A stretch of 64,000 nt of DNA from JANQTF01 sp041741415 (GTDB lineage Bacteria; Bacteroidota; Bacteroidia; J057). The notes under the pieces were generated by a model, which was not told the origin of the DNA, did not search any database, and saw nothing but the letters and a program-made list of their open reading frames with translations. Below are positions 27,874 to 35,748 of the stretch, one piece after another. How positions within the stretch are numbered: the stretch's first letter is position 1; each line of letters starts with the position of its first letter. The position numbers were made by a program, and so were the translations under genes. The stretch is taken from NCBI GenBank assembly GCA_041741415.1, contig JBGSKC010000035.1, positions 186,001 to 250,000 on the forward strand. The letters are read 5' to 3'.

Positions 27874-29358
27874 ATGGGCATCGTTCGCCGGCAAAGCGCC
27901 CTGAACCTGATCTGGAGTTACCTGGGCGTTGGCCTGGGGTATGTGAACAAGGTGATCCTGTTCGCAGAAATCCTCTCAAAAAGTCAGTTCGGGCTGCTGG
28001 AGCTGGTGCTTACCTTCATGACGGTCGGCACGGAGCTGGCTTTGCTCGGTTCGCCTAAAATCATCACCCGCTTTTTTCCCCACCACCGCAACCACCCCTT
28101 CCGGGAGGGCAGCCTGATGTTTTTCCTGGCGGTGTACAGCCTTGCCGGATTTTTGCTGCTGGCGCTTGCCTTGCTGCTTTTTCAGCCCTGGCTGGTGGGG
28201 GCTTATCAGGAAAATTCGCCGCTTTTTGTCGGCGCCTACGGCTACGTGCTGCCAATCACGCTAGCCTACATGCTCTACCGTGTGCTTGGCGGCATTTCTG
28301 CCTCGCTGTTTCGCTCCGTGATCCCCACCATGGCCTTTGAAGTGGCGCTCAAGCTGGTCGTGACGGCGCTCATTCTCGTGTACTGGGCCGGGTGGATGAG
28401 TTTCGATGCGCTGGTGTTCAGCTATGTGCTGGCCCATTTCATCCCGGCGCTCATCGTGCTGGCCGATCTGCTGCGGCATCACCTGAAGTGGAAAGTGGAC
28501 TGGCAGATTTTCCGCTCTCGGTCGGGCAGGCTGATGATCCAGTATGGCCTCTACTCCACCCTGAGCGATGCAACAGCCATTTTGGTGCAGCGAATGGACA
28601 TTCTCGTCGTGGCCCTGCTCATCGGCGAAATGGAGGCCGGAACCTTTGCCATTGCCGCCTATTTCGGCAGCCTGATCGTGAAATCGAGCCGCTCCACCAA
28701 CGTGATTCTTGGTCCGCTGATCGCCACAAGGCTCAAGGAGCGGAAGATGGACGAAGTGGCGATGCTGTACCGGAAAACAGCGCTGAACGATCTGCTGATC
28801 GGCGGTTTTTTCCTGATCATGATGACAGTGAACATCGGGCCTTTTTTCGACTGGCTGCCCAAGCACGGCGGAGCGAAATTTCCGGCCATGATTCTGGGCC
28901 TGGCTTTGCTGCTCAATATGTTCACCGGACCTCACCGGCTGCTCATTCTCAATTCGCGATTGTTCCGGTTTGACCTCTACGCCAACATCGTGATGCTGAT
29001 GCTGGCCACTGCGCTTGATTTTTGGCTGGTGGCAATCATGGGCATGATCGGTGCGGCCCTCGCCACCCTGCTCGTCACGGTGCTCTACAATGTGGTGATG
29101 ATGCTGTTTGTGAAGCGAAAAATGGGCCTGCTACCGATCAGTTGGAAAAATTTCCTGTGGCTGGCCTGCCTGCTGCTTATTGCGGGTGCCGGGCTGGCGG
29201 TGCCGGACCTGGCGCACCCTGTGCTCACCATGGCGGCAAGAACAACTGTGGCGGGCCTGCTCTATGCCCTGCTGGTGCTGGGGCTCAGGCCCTCTCCCGA
29301 TTTGCTGGGCCTTGTGCAGCTTGGTCTGGCAAAATTGCGCGGTCGCCGGGCCGATTGA
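27874..29358 (+). CDS. Wzx-like oligosaccharide flippase
   Basis: A 494-residue polytopic protein with about fourteen hydrophobic segments, starting MGIVRRQSALNLIWSYLGVGLGYVNKVILF, a typical polysaccharide-export (MOP superfamily) opening. The loop LLGSPKIITRFFPHHRNHP and the central motif YGLYSTLSDATAILVQRMDILVVALLIG also fit. Such proteins flip lipid-linked oligosaccharide units across the inner membrane. The frame is open far upstream, but that part is antisense to the neighbouring membrane glycosyltransferase gene; the ATG at 27874 is the sensible start. Confidence 0.88.
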   Translation: MGIVRRQSALNLIWSYLGVGLGYVNKVILFAEILSKSQFGLLELVLTFMTVGTELALLGSPKIITRFFPHHRNHPFREGSLMFFLAVYSLAGFLLLALALLLFQPWLVGAYQENSPLFVGAYGYVLPITLAYMLYRVLGGISASLFRSVIPTMAFEVALKLVVTALILVYWAGWMSFDALVFSYVLAHFIPALIVLADLLRHHLKWKVDWQIFRSRSGRLMIQYGLYSTLSDATAILVQRMDILVVALLIGEMEAGTFAIAAYFGSLIVKSSRSTNVILGPLIATRLKERKMDEVAMLYRKTALNDLLIGGFFLIMMTVNIGPFFDWLPKHGGAKFPAMILGLALLLNMFTGPHRLLILNSRLFRFDLYANIVMLMLATALDFWLVAIMGMIGAALATLLVTVLYNVVMMLFVKRKMGLLPISWKNFLWLACLLLIAGAGLAVPDLAHPVLTMAARTTVAGLLYALLVLGLRPSPDLLGLVQLGLAKLRGRRAD

Positions 29359-29478
29359 GACCAATGGCGCAAGGCCAGCCTTCCAGAATTGGCCGAATTA
29401 TGTACCTTGCAGATCAAATTACAGGGAAGCGCGGGCCGGTTTTCTTCTGGAAAGGTCCCGGGCGCAAAGTTACCGCAC

Positions 29479-30090
29479 GTGAGCAGTCAATCGTTTCTTG
29501 AAACCTACCAGGCCCGCTTTCAGGCAGCCCTGCAGGGCATTGAAGCCAGCGAAGGCCAGGAGGCCATTTCCTATGCGGCAGCATTGGACATTGCGCGGCC
29601 CTGGCTGCGGGAAGCCCAGCAGGCAGGCCGCAAAATCATGATCATTGGCAATGGTGGCAGCGCCGGGGTGGCTTCCCACCTCGCGATTGATTTCTGGAAA
29701 AATGGTGGCGTCCGGGCGATGGCCTTCAACGATGGGGCGCTTCTCACCTGCGTGAGCAACGACATTAGTTTCGAAGAGGTGTTTTCCACACCCATCCGGC
29801 AGTTTGCCGATCCCGGCGACATCGCGATGTGCATCAGTTCCTCAGGCGGCTCGCCCAACATTCGCCGCGGTGCCGAGGCTGCGATGGCAGCAGGCTGCCA
29901 CGTGATTACCCTGTCGGGCTTCCAGCCGGACAACCCCCTGAGAGGCATGGGGCACCTCAATTTCTTCGTGCCGTCGCACAGCTATGGATTCGTCGAAACA
30001 CTCCATCAGTACATTTTACACTCGATCCTAGACGTGAAAATGTACCTCGATGACAAGCGGGATGTGTTTTTCAAGAATTCGGCGATGTGA
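29479..30090 (+). CDS. SIS-domain phosphoheptose isomerase-like protein (GmhA type)
   Basis: A 203-residue protein from a GTG at 29479, which gives the family's normal length; an earlier TTG at 29389 would add 30 low-complexity residues. The SIS domain is clear: IIGNGGSAGVASHLAIDF (substrate phosphate loop), ALLTCVSNDISFEEVF, and CISSSGGSPNIRRG. The C-terminal EtlHQYilH region supplies the His expected in sedoheptulose-7-phosphate isomerases. The enzyme makes D-glycero-D-manno-heptose 7-phosphate for LPS core or other heptosylated glycans. A DnaA-associated DiaA-like role is the alternative; the glycan context favours GmhA. Confidence 0.85.
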   Translation: MSSQSFLETYQARFQAALQGIEASEGQEAISYAAALDIARPWLREAQQAGRKIMIIGNGGSAGVASHLAIDFWKNGGVRAMAFNDGALLTCVSNDISFEEVFSTPIRQFADPGDIAMCISSSGGSPNIRRGAEAAMAAGCHVITLSGFQPDNPLRGMGHLNFFVPSHSYGFVETLHQYILHSILDVKMYLDDKRDVFFKNSAM

Positions 30091-30096
30091 GGGGGC

Positions 30097-31170
30097 CTAC
30101 AACTCCCTGATTCTCAGATAGTCCACCAGCATGGTTGTTTCCTGTCCCACGTAGAAGGAAATTTTATTCCCTAAAAACGGCTCAAACTCCAGCACATCGA
30201 GGTAGCTGTCATTGAGGTAGAGGTAATAAAATTGCCCGACCTTTCTGACTGTCAGGGTGTTGTATGCACCTGATTGAACAAGGTTGCTGGTCTGGCCCAG
30301 CACAAGGCCCTCCTGCCAGTTGCCGGCCAGGAGAGACCCGTCATTGGCAAATCCAAAAAAGTACAGATCGCTGCCGTCATTTCCGCCCCACTGAAACAGG
30401 GCCGAGCGCTCTCCTTCGGAAATTTGAATGCGGACCTCCAGCTCAAAGTCTTTGTCGGTGTCGATGAGTACCTGCTTGGTGAGGAAAAATGCGTTGGTGC
30501 TGGATTTAGACTGAAACAAAAAGCTTCCACCCAGAATGGCCGTGCGACTGTTGGTGGTGTTTCCGAGGGGCCAGCTGTTGCGGTTGTCTACAAACTCATC
30601 GATGAAAATATCGCTGAGGTAGTTCACCGGAGAATAAGGTGGCTGGTTTTTGGCCCAGTCGGGAACCGGGGTGTTTTCGTCGAACAGTTCGTCGAGGTAA
30701 TAGTCGCGCTTGAAGTCGTTCAGCACGCCGCCATACACCTGCTCGCCCGTGCTGCGCATGATGGAAGCGATGTTGCCATTGGGCAGGTCGTCGTCGCGGT
30801 GAAGGCGGTTGAGGATGCAGTGACCGAGCTCGTGAAAAACGAGGATTTCGCGGTGGTAGAGGTTGTTCTGCCAGTTAAAGGAGGTGGTATCGAGCTCAAT
30901 GCGCGGGGTGGGATTGCTAAGGCTCTGAAAATGGCACAGGCCTGCGGCGTCATTCCCCTGGCTGTCTTCGAGGTCGCCTTTGAACTCCACCTGGAGGTTA
31001 GTGATATCGAGGGAAACGCCCCGTTTGGCAGCCTCCTGCTCAAATGCTGCAACATAAGGCTCAATGATGGCGGGCACTTCGTAGAAGTTCGGTGCCACGG
31101 GATCAGGCTTGCAGGCGGCGAGCAGCAAAGGTAGGGTCAGCAGCAGCGGGCGGCGGAGCAACATGCGCAT
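30097..31170 (-). CDS. Putative zinc metalloprotease lipoprotein with jelly-roll C-terminus
   Basis: A 357-residue lipoprotein (lipobox LLLAAC, Cys20; ATG at 31170, or 31164). Residues 113-124 read HELGHCILNRLH, a zinc HExxH with a third His seven residues after the second, followed at about 134-138 by IASIM, resembling the Met-turn of metzincin-like peptidases. The spacing is one residue longer than the strict metzincin consensus. The C-terminal 150 residues (ILGGSFLFQSKSSTN...FELEVRIQIS...LYFFGFANDGSL...YYLYLND) look like a concanavalin-type jelly roll that could bind glycans. Surface proteolysis is inferred; catalytic competence is not proven. Confidence 0.7.
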   Translation of the reverse strand: MRMLLRRPLLLTLPLLLAACKPDPVAPNFYEVPAIIEPYVAAFEQEAAKRGVSLDITNLQVEFKGDLEDSQGNDAAGLCHFQSLSNPTPRIELDTTSFNWQNNLYHREILVFHELGHCILNRLHRDDDLPNGNIASIMRSTGEQVYGGVLNDFKRDYYLDELFDENTPVPDWAKNQPPYSPVNYLSDIFIDEFVDNRNSWPLGNTTNSRTAILGGSFLFQSKSSTNAFFLTKQVLIDTDKDFELEVRIQISEGERSALFQWGGNDGSDLYFFGFANDGSLLAGNWQEGLVLGQTSNLVQSGAYNTLTVRKVGQFYYLYLNDSYLDVLEFEPFLGNKISFYVGQETTMLVDYLRIREL

Positions 31171-31302
31171 GGGGATCGGGATTTGGGGCAATTCGGCAAT
31201 AAGACGAATGTAAGGCTCAATCGTTTATGGCCTGCGGGCAAATTTCTTTCTCCATAACGTTTTGCCGAAAAAGAATGATGCCTTACCCTGGCCCGAAAAC
31301 GC

Positions 31303-31348
31303 TCACGCGTGGCTTTTCCAATGCCAGGCACGGAAAAACCACGCGTGA
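31303..31348 (-). terminator. 17-bp hairpin downstream of mscL
   Basis: TCACGCGTGG-C-TTTTCC (31303-31319) pairs with GGAAAAACCACGCGTGA (31332-31348), one mismatch, 12-nt loop. Read on the minus strand it lies 22 bp beyond the mscL stop and is followed by a short T stretch (GCGTTTTCGG), so a terminator is likely. Confidence 0.65.
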
Positions 31349-31369
31349 AGCCGGAGCGAAAGCCTGCCC

Positions 31370-31762
31370 TTACTTTTTCAGCAAATCGCGGATTTCTGCC
31401 AGCAGCTTTTCTTCATTGCTCGGCACTATGGGAGCGGCAGGAGCTTCTTCTGCTTTCTTCTGTGTCTTTTCGTAGGCCTTGAGCACGAGGAAAATGGTGA
31501 ATGCCACGATGATGAAGTCCACAATGGCTTGCACAAAGATGCCCACATTCATGGTCACGGCGGGCGTTTCGCCCACGGCGTCTTTGAGAGTCACCACGAG
31601 ATCTGTGAAGTTAACTCCGCCGAGCAGGATCCCGATGGGCGGCATGAGAATGTCGTTCACAAACGACGACACAATGTTACCAAAGGCCCCCCCGATGATC
31701 ACGGCCACAGCCAGATCCAGGATGTTGCCCTTCATGATAAAGGATTTAAATTCTTTCAGCAT
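31370..31762 (-). CDS. mscL: Large-conductance mechanosensitive channel
   Basis: A 130-residue MscL of the usual length from the ATG at 31762. The N-terminal helix and TM1 read MLKEFKSFIMKGNILDLAVA and IIGGAFGNIVSSFVNDILMPPIG, the hallmark of the family; a short periplasmic loop, TM2 (VGIFVQAIVDFIIVAFTIFLVLKA) and a charged cytoplasmic bundle (EEKLLAEIRDLLKK) follow. It opens under membrane tension to release solutes on hypo-osmotic shock. The window also encodes an MscS-type channel, so both valve classes are present. Confidence 0.97.
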   Translation of the reverse strand: MLKEFKSFIMKGNILDLAVAVIIGGAFGNIVSSFVNDILMPPIGILLGGVNFTDLVVTLKDAVGETPAVTMNVGIFVQAIVDFIIVAFTIFLVLKAYEKTQKKAEEAPAAPIVPSNEEKLLAEIRDLLKK

Positions 31763-31881
31763 AGCGCGGAAAATTTGGGTGAATGTTCTTGGTTCGGCGG
31801 GAAAGTGATGGATTTTTATTGAAAATTCCAACCCTTAGAAGAAAAAGCCGCAGCCAGGTCACATCCTCCAGCCCGGATTAT

Positions 31882-34005
31882 CTATGGAATCAGGGCCTTT
31901 TTTTCCTGCTCAAATGCCGCTATTTGTTCCCTGGCACCAGCGTTGTTGGTCACGGGCAGTTTACAAACTTTGTCCTGGCACACATAAATGCGGGTATCTC
32001 CGGGAATGAGTTTGTTGGCGAGCAATGGCAGATTCCCCTCCTGTTCACCGCCCAGCAACAGCACACCCGGCCCATAAGCTGTCCACCATTCCCTGGCGAG
32101 GGCCTTCCAGCCCGGCCCCACAATGGCGACTTCGTAGGGTGCCTGCCCCAGCCAAAGGCTCAGTCGGGCCCAGTGGTGGTAGGAGGCCGCCGCGCTTCGC
32201 ACCTGGGGTTGCACCAGCCGGAGCATTTCCCGCGCCTGGCCGATCATCGCTTCCTCCCCGAAATAAGTTCCCAGCAAAAACAAGCCCCTGGCCAGCGAGG
32301 CATTCGCGCCCGGCAGCACATCATCCTCCAGACTCAGCAGGCGAACATTGCCCAGCAGGGCTTCCCCCTCCTCCGACTGATGAAAAAACGGGCTGTTCTC
32401 CTGGCGAAAATGGGCCTGTGCATAGTTCATCAGCTCGCGGGCCCTGGCCAGATAGCGCTCGTTGAAGGTAACCTGGTAGAGGTCTGTCAGGGCCTCGATG
32501 AGCAGGCCGTAATCTTCGGCAAAGGCTTTGCCTGCGGCCTTTCCCTCAAATGTATAGCGATAAAGCCCGCCATCGGGTCGCTGCATGGTGCCCAGCAAAG
32601 AGGCAGTATTGGCCTCTGCGAGGCTCAGCAGGGAGTCCTCGCCGAAGGCGCGGTAGGCCTCCGTCAGTCCTGTGATCATCAGGGCATTCCAGCCTGTAAT
32701 GATTTTTTCGTCGCGATGAGGTGCTTCCCGCTTGCTGCGCTTTTCGAGGAGGAGTTGCTTCGCCACCGGGATCATTCGCTCAAAATCCTCGCTGCTGTAG
32801 CCATGCCGCTGCGCGATGACCGCAGGTGTTTCCAGGGTAAACAGTACATTTTTGTCTTCCTGCCAATTTCCCTGCGGCACCACGTGGAAATAGTCTTTGA
32901 ACAGCTTGCCCTTCATTCCAAGGGTTTTGAGAAAATCCTTTTCTGACCAGACGTAGTATTTGCCTTCCTCGCCGTCGCTGTCGGCATCGAGGGAGGCGTA
33001 GAAGCCACCGGAGCTGTCGCGCATTTCGCGGGTGAGGAAGCCTACAGTTTCGCTCACAACCTGGCGGTAGAGCGGGTTGCCTGTTGCCCGGAAGCCCTCG
33101 GAATAGAGGGCGAGGAGCTGGGCATTGTCGTAGAGCATTTTTTCAAAATGGGGTGCATTCCACAGAGAATCAGTGGCATAGCGGGCAAAGCCGCCGCCAA
33201 CATGATCGTAGATGCCGCCCCGGGCGAGGCCGTCGAGGAGGGCGATGGCTGCTTTGGTTGCATCGGGGTCGCGTGCAAGCTGCCCTTGTGCCAGCAGAAA
33301 GCGAAACAGGCCCGGCATGGGAAATTTAGGGGCACCACGGAAGCCGCCCCAGTGCGGATCGAACGAGGGAAGCACAGACCGGGCTGCATCCTGGGGGATG
33401 GCGAGATCAGGCTGGGGAGCCTCGGGCAAAAAGGGAGGCCGGGTCATCTGGGCGATGCCAGCGGCGGTTTGGCCTGCGATCTGGCGAAACTGCTCCGGGT
33501 TTTGCTGAAAAAGGGTGAACACCTTCTGGAGAAGCTCCATCCAGTCGGCTGTGGGAAAATAGGTGCCTGCCACAATGGGTTGCCCTTCCGGGCTGGCGAT
33601 GGCGTTGAGGGGCCAGCCGCCCCGGCCCGAGGTGAGCATGGCGGCCTGGAGGAAATATTGATCGAGGTCGGGGCGCTGCTCGCGGTCAATTTTGATGGAG
33701 ACGAAATGCCGGTTCATGAAGGCCGCTACCGCCGTGTCAGAGAAGGTTTCCTTTTCCATGACATGGCACCAGTGGCAGGCGGAGTAGCCGATGCTCACGA
33801 GGAGGAGTTTGTTTTCAGCTTTGGCCTTGGCCAGGGCCTCCTCTCCCCAGGGGTACCAGTCCACGGGGTTGCTGGCGTGTTGCCGCAGGTAGGGGCTGTC
33901 GCTGTTGGCAAGGCGCTGGTTAACAGGATGCTGGATTGGCTGGCTGCCGGAAGAGCAGGCAGCGAGCAGGAGGGCCAGCGACCCAAGCAGAAGCAAAGAT
34001 TTCAT
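31882..34005 (-). CDS. DUF255 thioredoxin-fold protein (YyaL/SPATA20 family), lipoprotein
   Basis: A 707-residue protein, close to the family's 650-700. A lipobox (LLLAACSSGS) precedes the highly conserved start NRLANSDSPYLRQHASNPVDWYPW, the thioredoxin-like CxxC in SACHWCHVMEKETF (around residue 76-80), and IKIDREQRPDLDQYF. The remaining 500 residues form an (alpha/alpha)6-type helical region (HVGGGFARYATDSLWNAPHFEKMLYDNAQLL, ending GADASL-like repeats). The family resembles N-acylglucosamine 2-epimerase barrels fused to thioredoxin; its enzymatic activity is unresolved. The lipid anchor is unusual, as many relatives are cytoplasmic. Confidence 0.9.
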   Translation of the reverse strand: MKSLLLLGSLALLLAACSSGSQPIQHPVNQRLANSDSPYLRQHASNPVDWYPWGEEALAKAKAENKLLLVSIGYSACHWCHVMEKETFSDTAVAAFMNRHFVSIKIDREQRPDLDQYFLQAAMLTSGRGGWPLNAIASPEGQPIVAGTYFPTADWMELLQKVFTLFQQNPEQFRQIAGQTAAGIAQMTRPPFLPEAPQPDLAIPQDAARSVLPSFDPHWGGFRGAPKFPMPGLFRFLLAQGQLARDPDATKAAIALLDGLARGGIYDHVGGGFARYATDSLWNAPHFEKMLYDNAQLLALYSEGFRATGNPLYRQVVSETVGFLTREMRDSSGGFYASLDADSDGEEGKYYVWSEKDFLKTLGMKGKLFKDYFHVVPQGNWQEDKNVLFTLETPAVIAQRHGYSSEDFERMIPVAKQLLLEKRSKREAPHRDEKIITGWNALMITGLTEAYRAFGEDSLLSLAEANTASLLGTMQRPDGGLYRYTFEGKAAGKAFAEDYGLLIEALTDLYQVTFNERYLARARELMNYAQAHFRQENSPFFHQSEEGEALLGNVRLLSLEDDVLPGANASLARGLFLLGTYFGEEAMIGQAREMLRLVQPQVRSAAASYHHWARLSLWLGQAPYEVAIVGPGWKALAREWWTAYGPGVLLLGGEQEGNLPLLANKLIPGDTRIYVCQDKVCKLPVTNNAGAREQIAAFEQEKKALIP

Positions 34006-34040
34006 GGGGCAGGGCTTCGGGGAATAAACCGGGTGAAGCG

Positions 34041-34048
34041 CAAAGGTA
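34041..34048 (-). promoter_or_regulatory. Promoter -7 box of the DUF255 gene
   Basis: The minus strand reads TACCTTTG here, a perfect TAnnTTTG box 35 bp before the start codon. No convincing TTTG is seen at the -33 distance. Confidence 0.45.
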
Positions 34049-34102
34049 GGACACTTTGCGGCAGCAGCCAGAGAGAGAAGTTCGCCTGAAGGGAGACTTC
34101 TG

Positions 34103-34798
34103 TCAGTACGGCCTCAGCCAACTCCTGTATGTCTCGACGAGCCGCTGCTGGCTGGCACCAAAGCGGTACATGGTCACGACGAGGATGTTGGCGAGGTTCA
34201 CCCGAACATAGCTGTTGTGGTTGTATTTGCGGGCGGAGATGAGAATATCTTTTGGGATTACGCGAAAGGCCACGGCTTCCCGAAGCCGCTTCAGGAATTC
34301 GAAATCTTCCATGATGAGGTAGTCCGGGCGAAAGCCGCCGAGCTCATGGAACCTGGTTCGCTTCACGAAGATCGACTGGTCGCCGCCGCGCAGGAAAAGC
34401 AGGTCAAAGCGGGTGAGCCAGGCGTTGAACTTCATGAACGGGTTGCGGGTGTCGTAGCTGGAGCGATAGCAGCCTGCCTCGAAGCCCATGGCAAGGGCAT
34501 CTGCGATATCGTCGTGAAAGCCTGCCGGCGGGCGGGTGTCGGCGTGAACAAAATAGAGAATATCGCCGGTGGCCAGTGCGGCTCCGTGATTTTGCTGGGT
34601 GGCCCTGCCTGGTTTCGGGGCCTGAACGGCCAGGGTGGCGCCATACTGCCGGGCCGTTTCCAGGGTGCCGTCCTGGCTGCCTGCATCCACCACGATGATC
34701 TCGTGCGGATGGCCTGCCAGCTCCCGGCGCAGCAGGGGGAGTAATTCGGTGAGGTTGCGGGCCTCGTCTTTGGTCGGGATGATGACACTCAGCTTCAT
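34103..34798 (-). CDS. Family 2 glycosyltransferase (TIGR04283-like)
   Basis: A 231-residue GT-A enzyme from the ATG at 34798 (an ATG at 34819 is also possible). It begins MKLSVIIPTKDEARNLTELL, has the donor-site strand EIIVVDAGSQDGT, then PGRATQQNHGAALATGDILYFVHADTRPP, where HAD is the metal/nucleotide DxD-like site, and later GGDQSIFVKRTRFHELGGF. The GRA-x2-N plus HADTR pattern matches the TIGR04283 group, named for arsenosugar loci but widespread beyond them. No arsenic genes are visible in the window, so the acceptor is unknown. Confidence 0.85.
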   Translation of the reverse strand: MKLSVIIPTKDEARNLTELLPLLRRELAGHPHEIIVVDAGSQDGTLETARQYGATLAVQAPKPGRATQQNHGAALATGDILYFVHADTRPPAGFHDDIADALAMGFEAGCYRSSYDTRNPFMKFNAWLTRFDLLFLRGGDQSIFVKRTRFHELGGFRPDYLIMEDFEFLKRLREAVAFRVIPKDILISARKYNHNSYVRVNLANILVVTMYRFGASQQRLVETYRSWLRPY

Positions 34799-34897
34799 TG
34801 TGAACAGGGATTCGGGCATGGTTGATCCAATCTCGTATCGACCTACGTAGCTTGGCAGTAGCGCAGATTTCGACTGTGGCAATTAACCCCCCAAACG

Positions 34898-35659
34898 ATG
34901 ACCAAACAACTCTATCCCTTGCTCCTCCTGGTGTTCGCAGCATTTTCTCCTGCCGCCGCTCAAAGCAATTCTTTTCCCGATCTTTCCTCCCGGCTGCTTC
35001 AGGCTGTGCAAGAGGAGCAGCCAGCGACAGAGTATGTGCAGCGCCTCCGCGAGGCCGATCCCGATGAGCTCGCTGCCTCACTTAACACAGATGATCGCCG
35101 CAAAACCTTCTGGATCAATGTGTACAATGCTTTTATCATCCTCCAGCTTCGCGAAAATCCCACGCTGTTCGAAGACCGGGGTGCCTTTTTCTCTGCCGAT
35201 GAGATAGAGGTCGCCGGGGAAAAGCTTAGCTTCGACAAGATCGAGCACGGCATTTTGCGCAGATCGAAGGTAAAACTCAGCCTGGGCTATTTGGATAAGA
35301 CCTTTGTGGACGCTTTTGAAAAAAAAATGCGGGTCACCGAGGTTGACTGGCGCATCCATTTTGCCCTCAATTGCGGTGCAAAGGCTTGTCCGCCCGTGGA
35401 GGTCTATCGCGTCGAAACCCTGAACGCCCAGCTCGACAAGCGTGCATTGGCCTACCTCACAGCCACTACCCGGTATGATGCTGCTGCCGGGAAAGTGGAG
35501 GTAACGACGTTGATGAATTGGTTTCGCGCTGATTTTGGCGGTGAAGAAGGCGTGCTTGACATCCTCAAAAAACGCGCACTTCTGCCCTCCGATGCATCGC
35601 CCTCAATTTCCTACTCCGATTACGACTGGACGCTGGACATCAGGAATTTTGCGGAGTGA
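34898..35659 (+). CDS. DUF547 exported protein
   Basis: A 253-residue protein with a signal peptide (LLLLVFAAFSPAAAQ). The DUF547 core is recognisable: FWINVYNAFIILQL, KLSFDKIEHGILR, then WRIHFALNCGAKACPPVEVY, whose Cys-containing segment (NCGAKACPP) is the most conserved part of the family, and the end WFRADFGG...YDWTLDI. DUF547 has been linked to thiol-protease-like folds, but no function is established. It is divergent from the GT2 gene across 99 bp; I recall this pairing in other genomes, which would suggest a shared pathway. Confidence 0.85.
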   Translation: MTKQLYPLLLLVFAAFSPAAAQSNSFPDLSSRLLQAVQEEQPATEYVQRLREADPDELAASLNTDDRRKTFWINVYNAFIILQLRENPTLFEDRGAFFSADEIEVAGEKLSFDKIEHGILRRSKVKLSLGYLDKTFVDAFEKKMRVTEVDWRIHFALNCGAKACPPVEVYRVETLNAQLDKRALAYLTATTRYDAAAGKVEVTTLMNWFRADFGGEEGVLDILKKRALLPSDASPSISYSDYDWTLDIRNFAE

Positions 35660-35748
35660 TGGGGAAATGGGCTGATTTTATCATAGACCAGGACTTTCGT
35701 TTTTTCGACTGATTCCCTGAAATATGGATTTCGAAACTGTCCGTTGTC

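Noticed and set aside
33148..34089. 313-residue plus-strand frame
   Set aside because: Shadow of the DUF255 gene.
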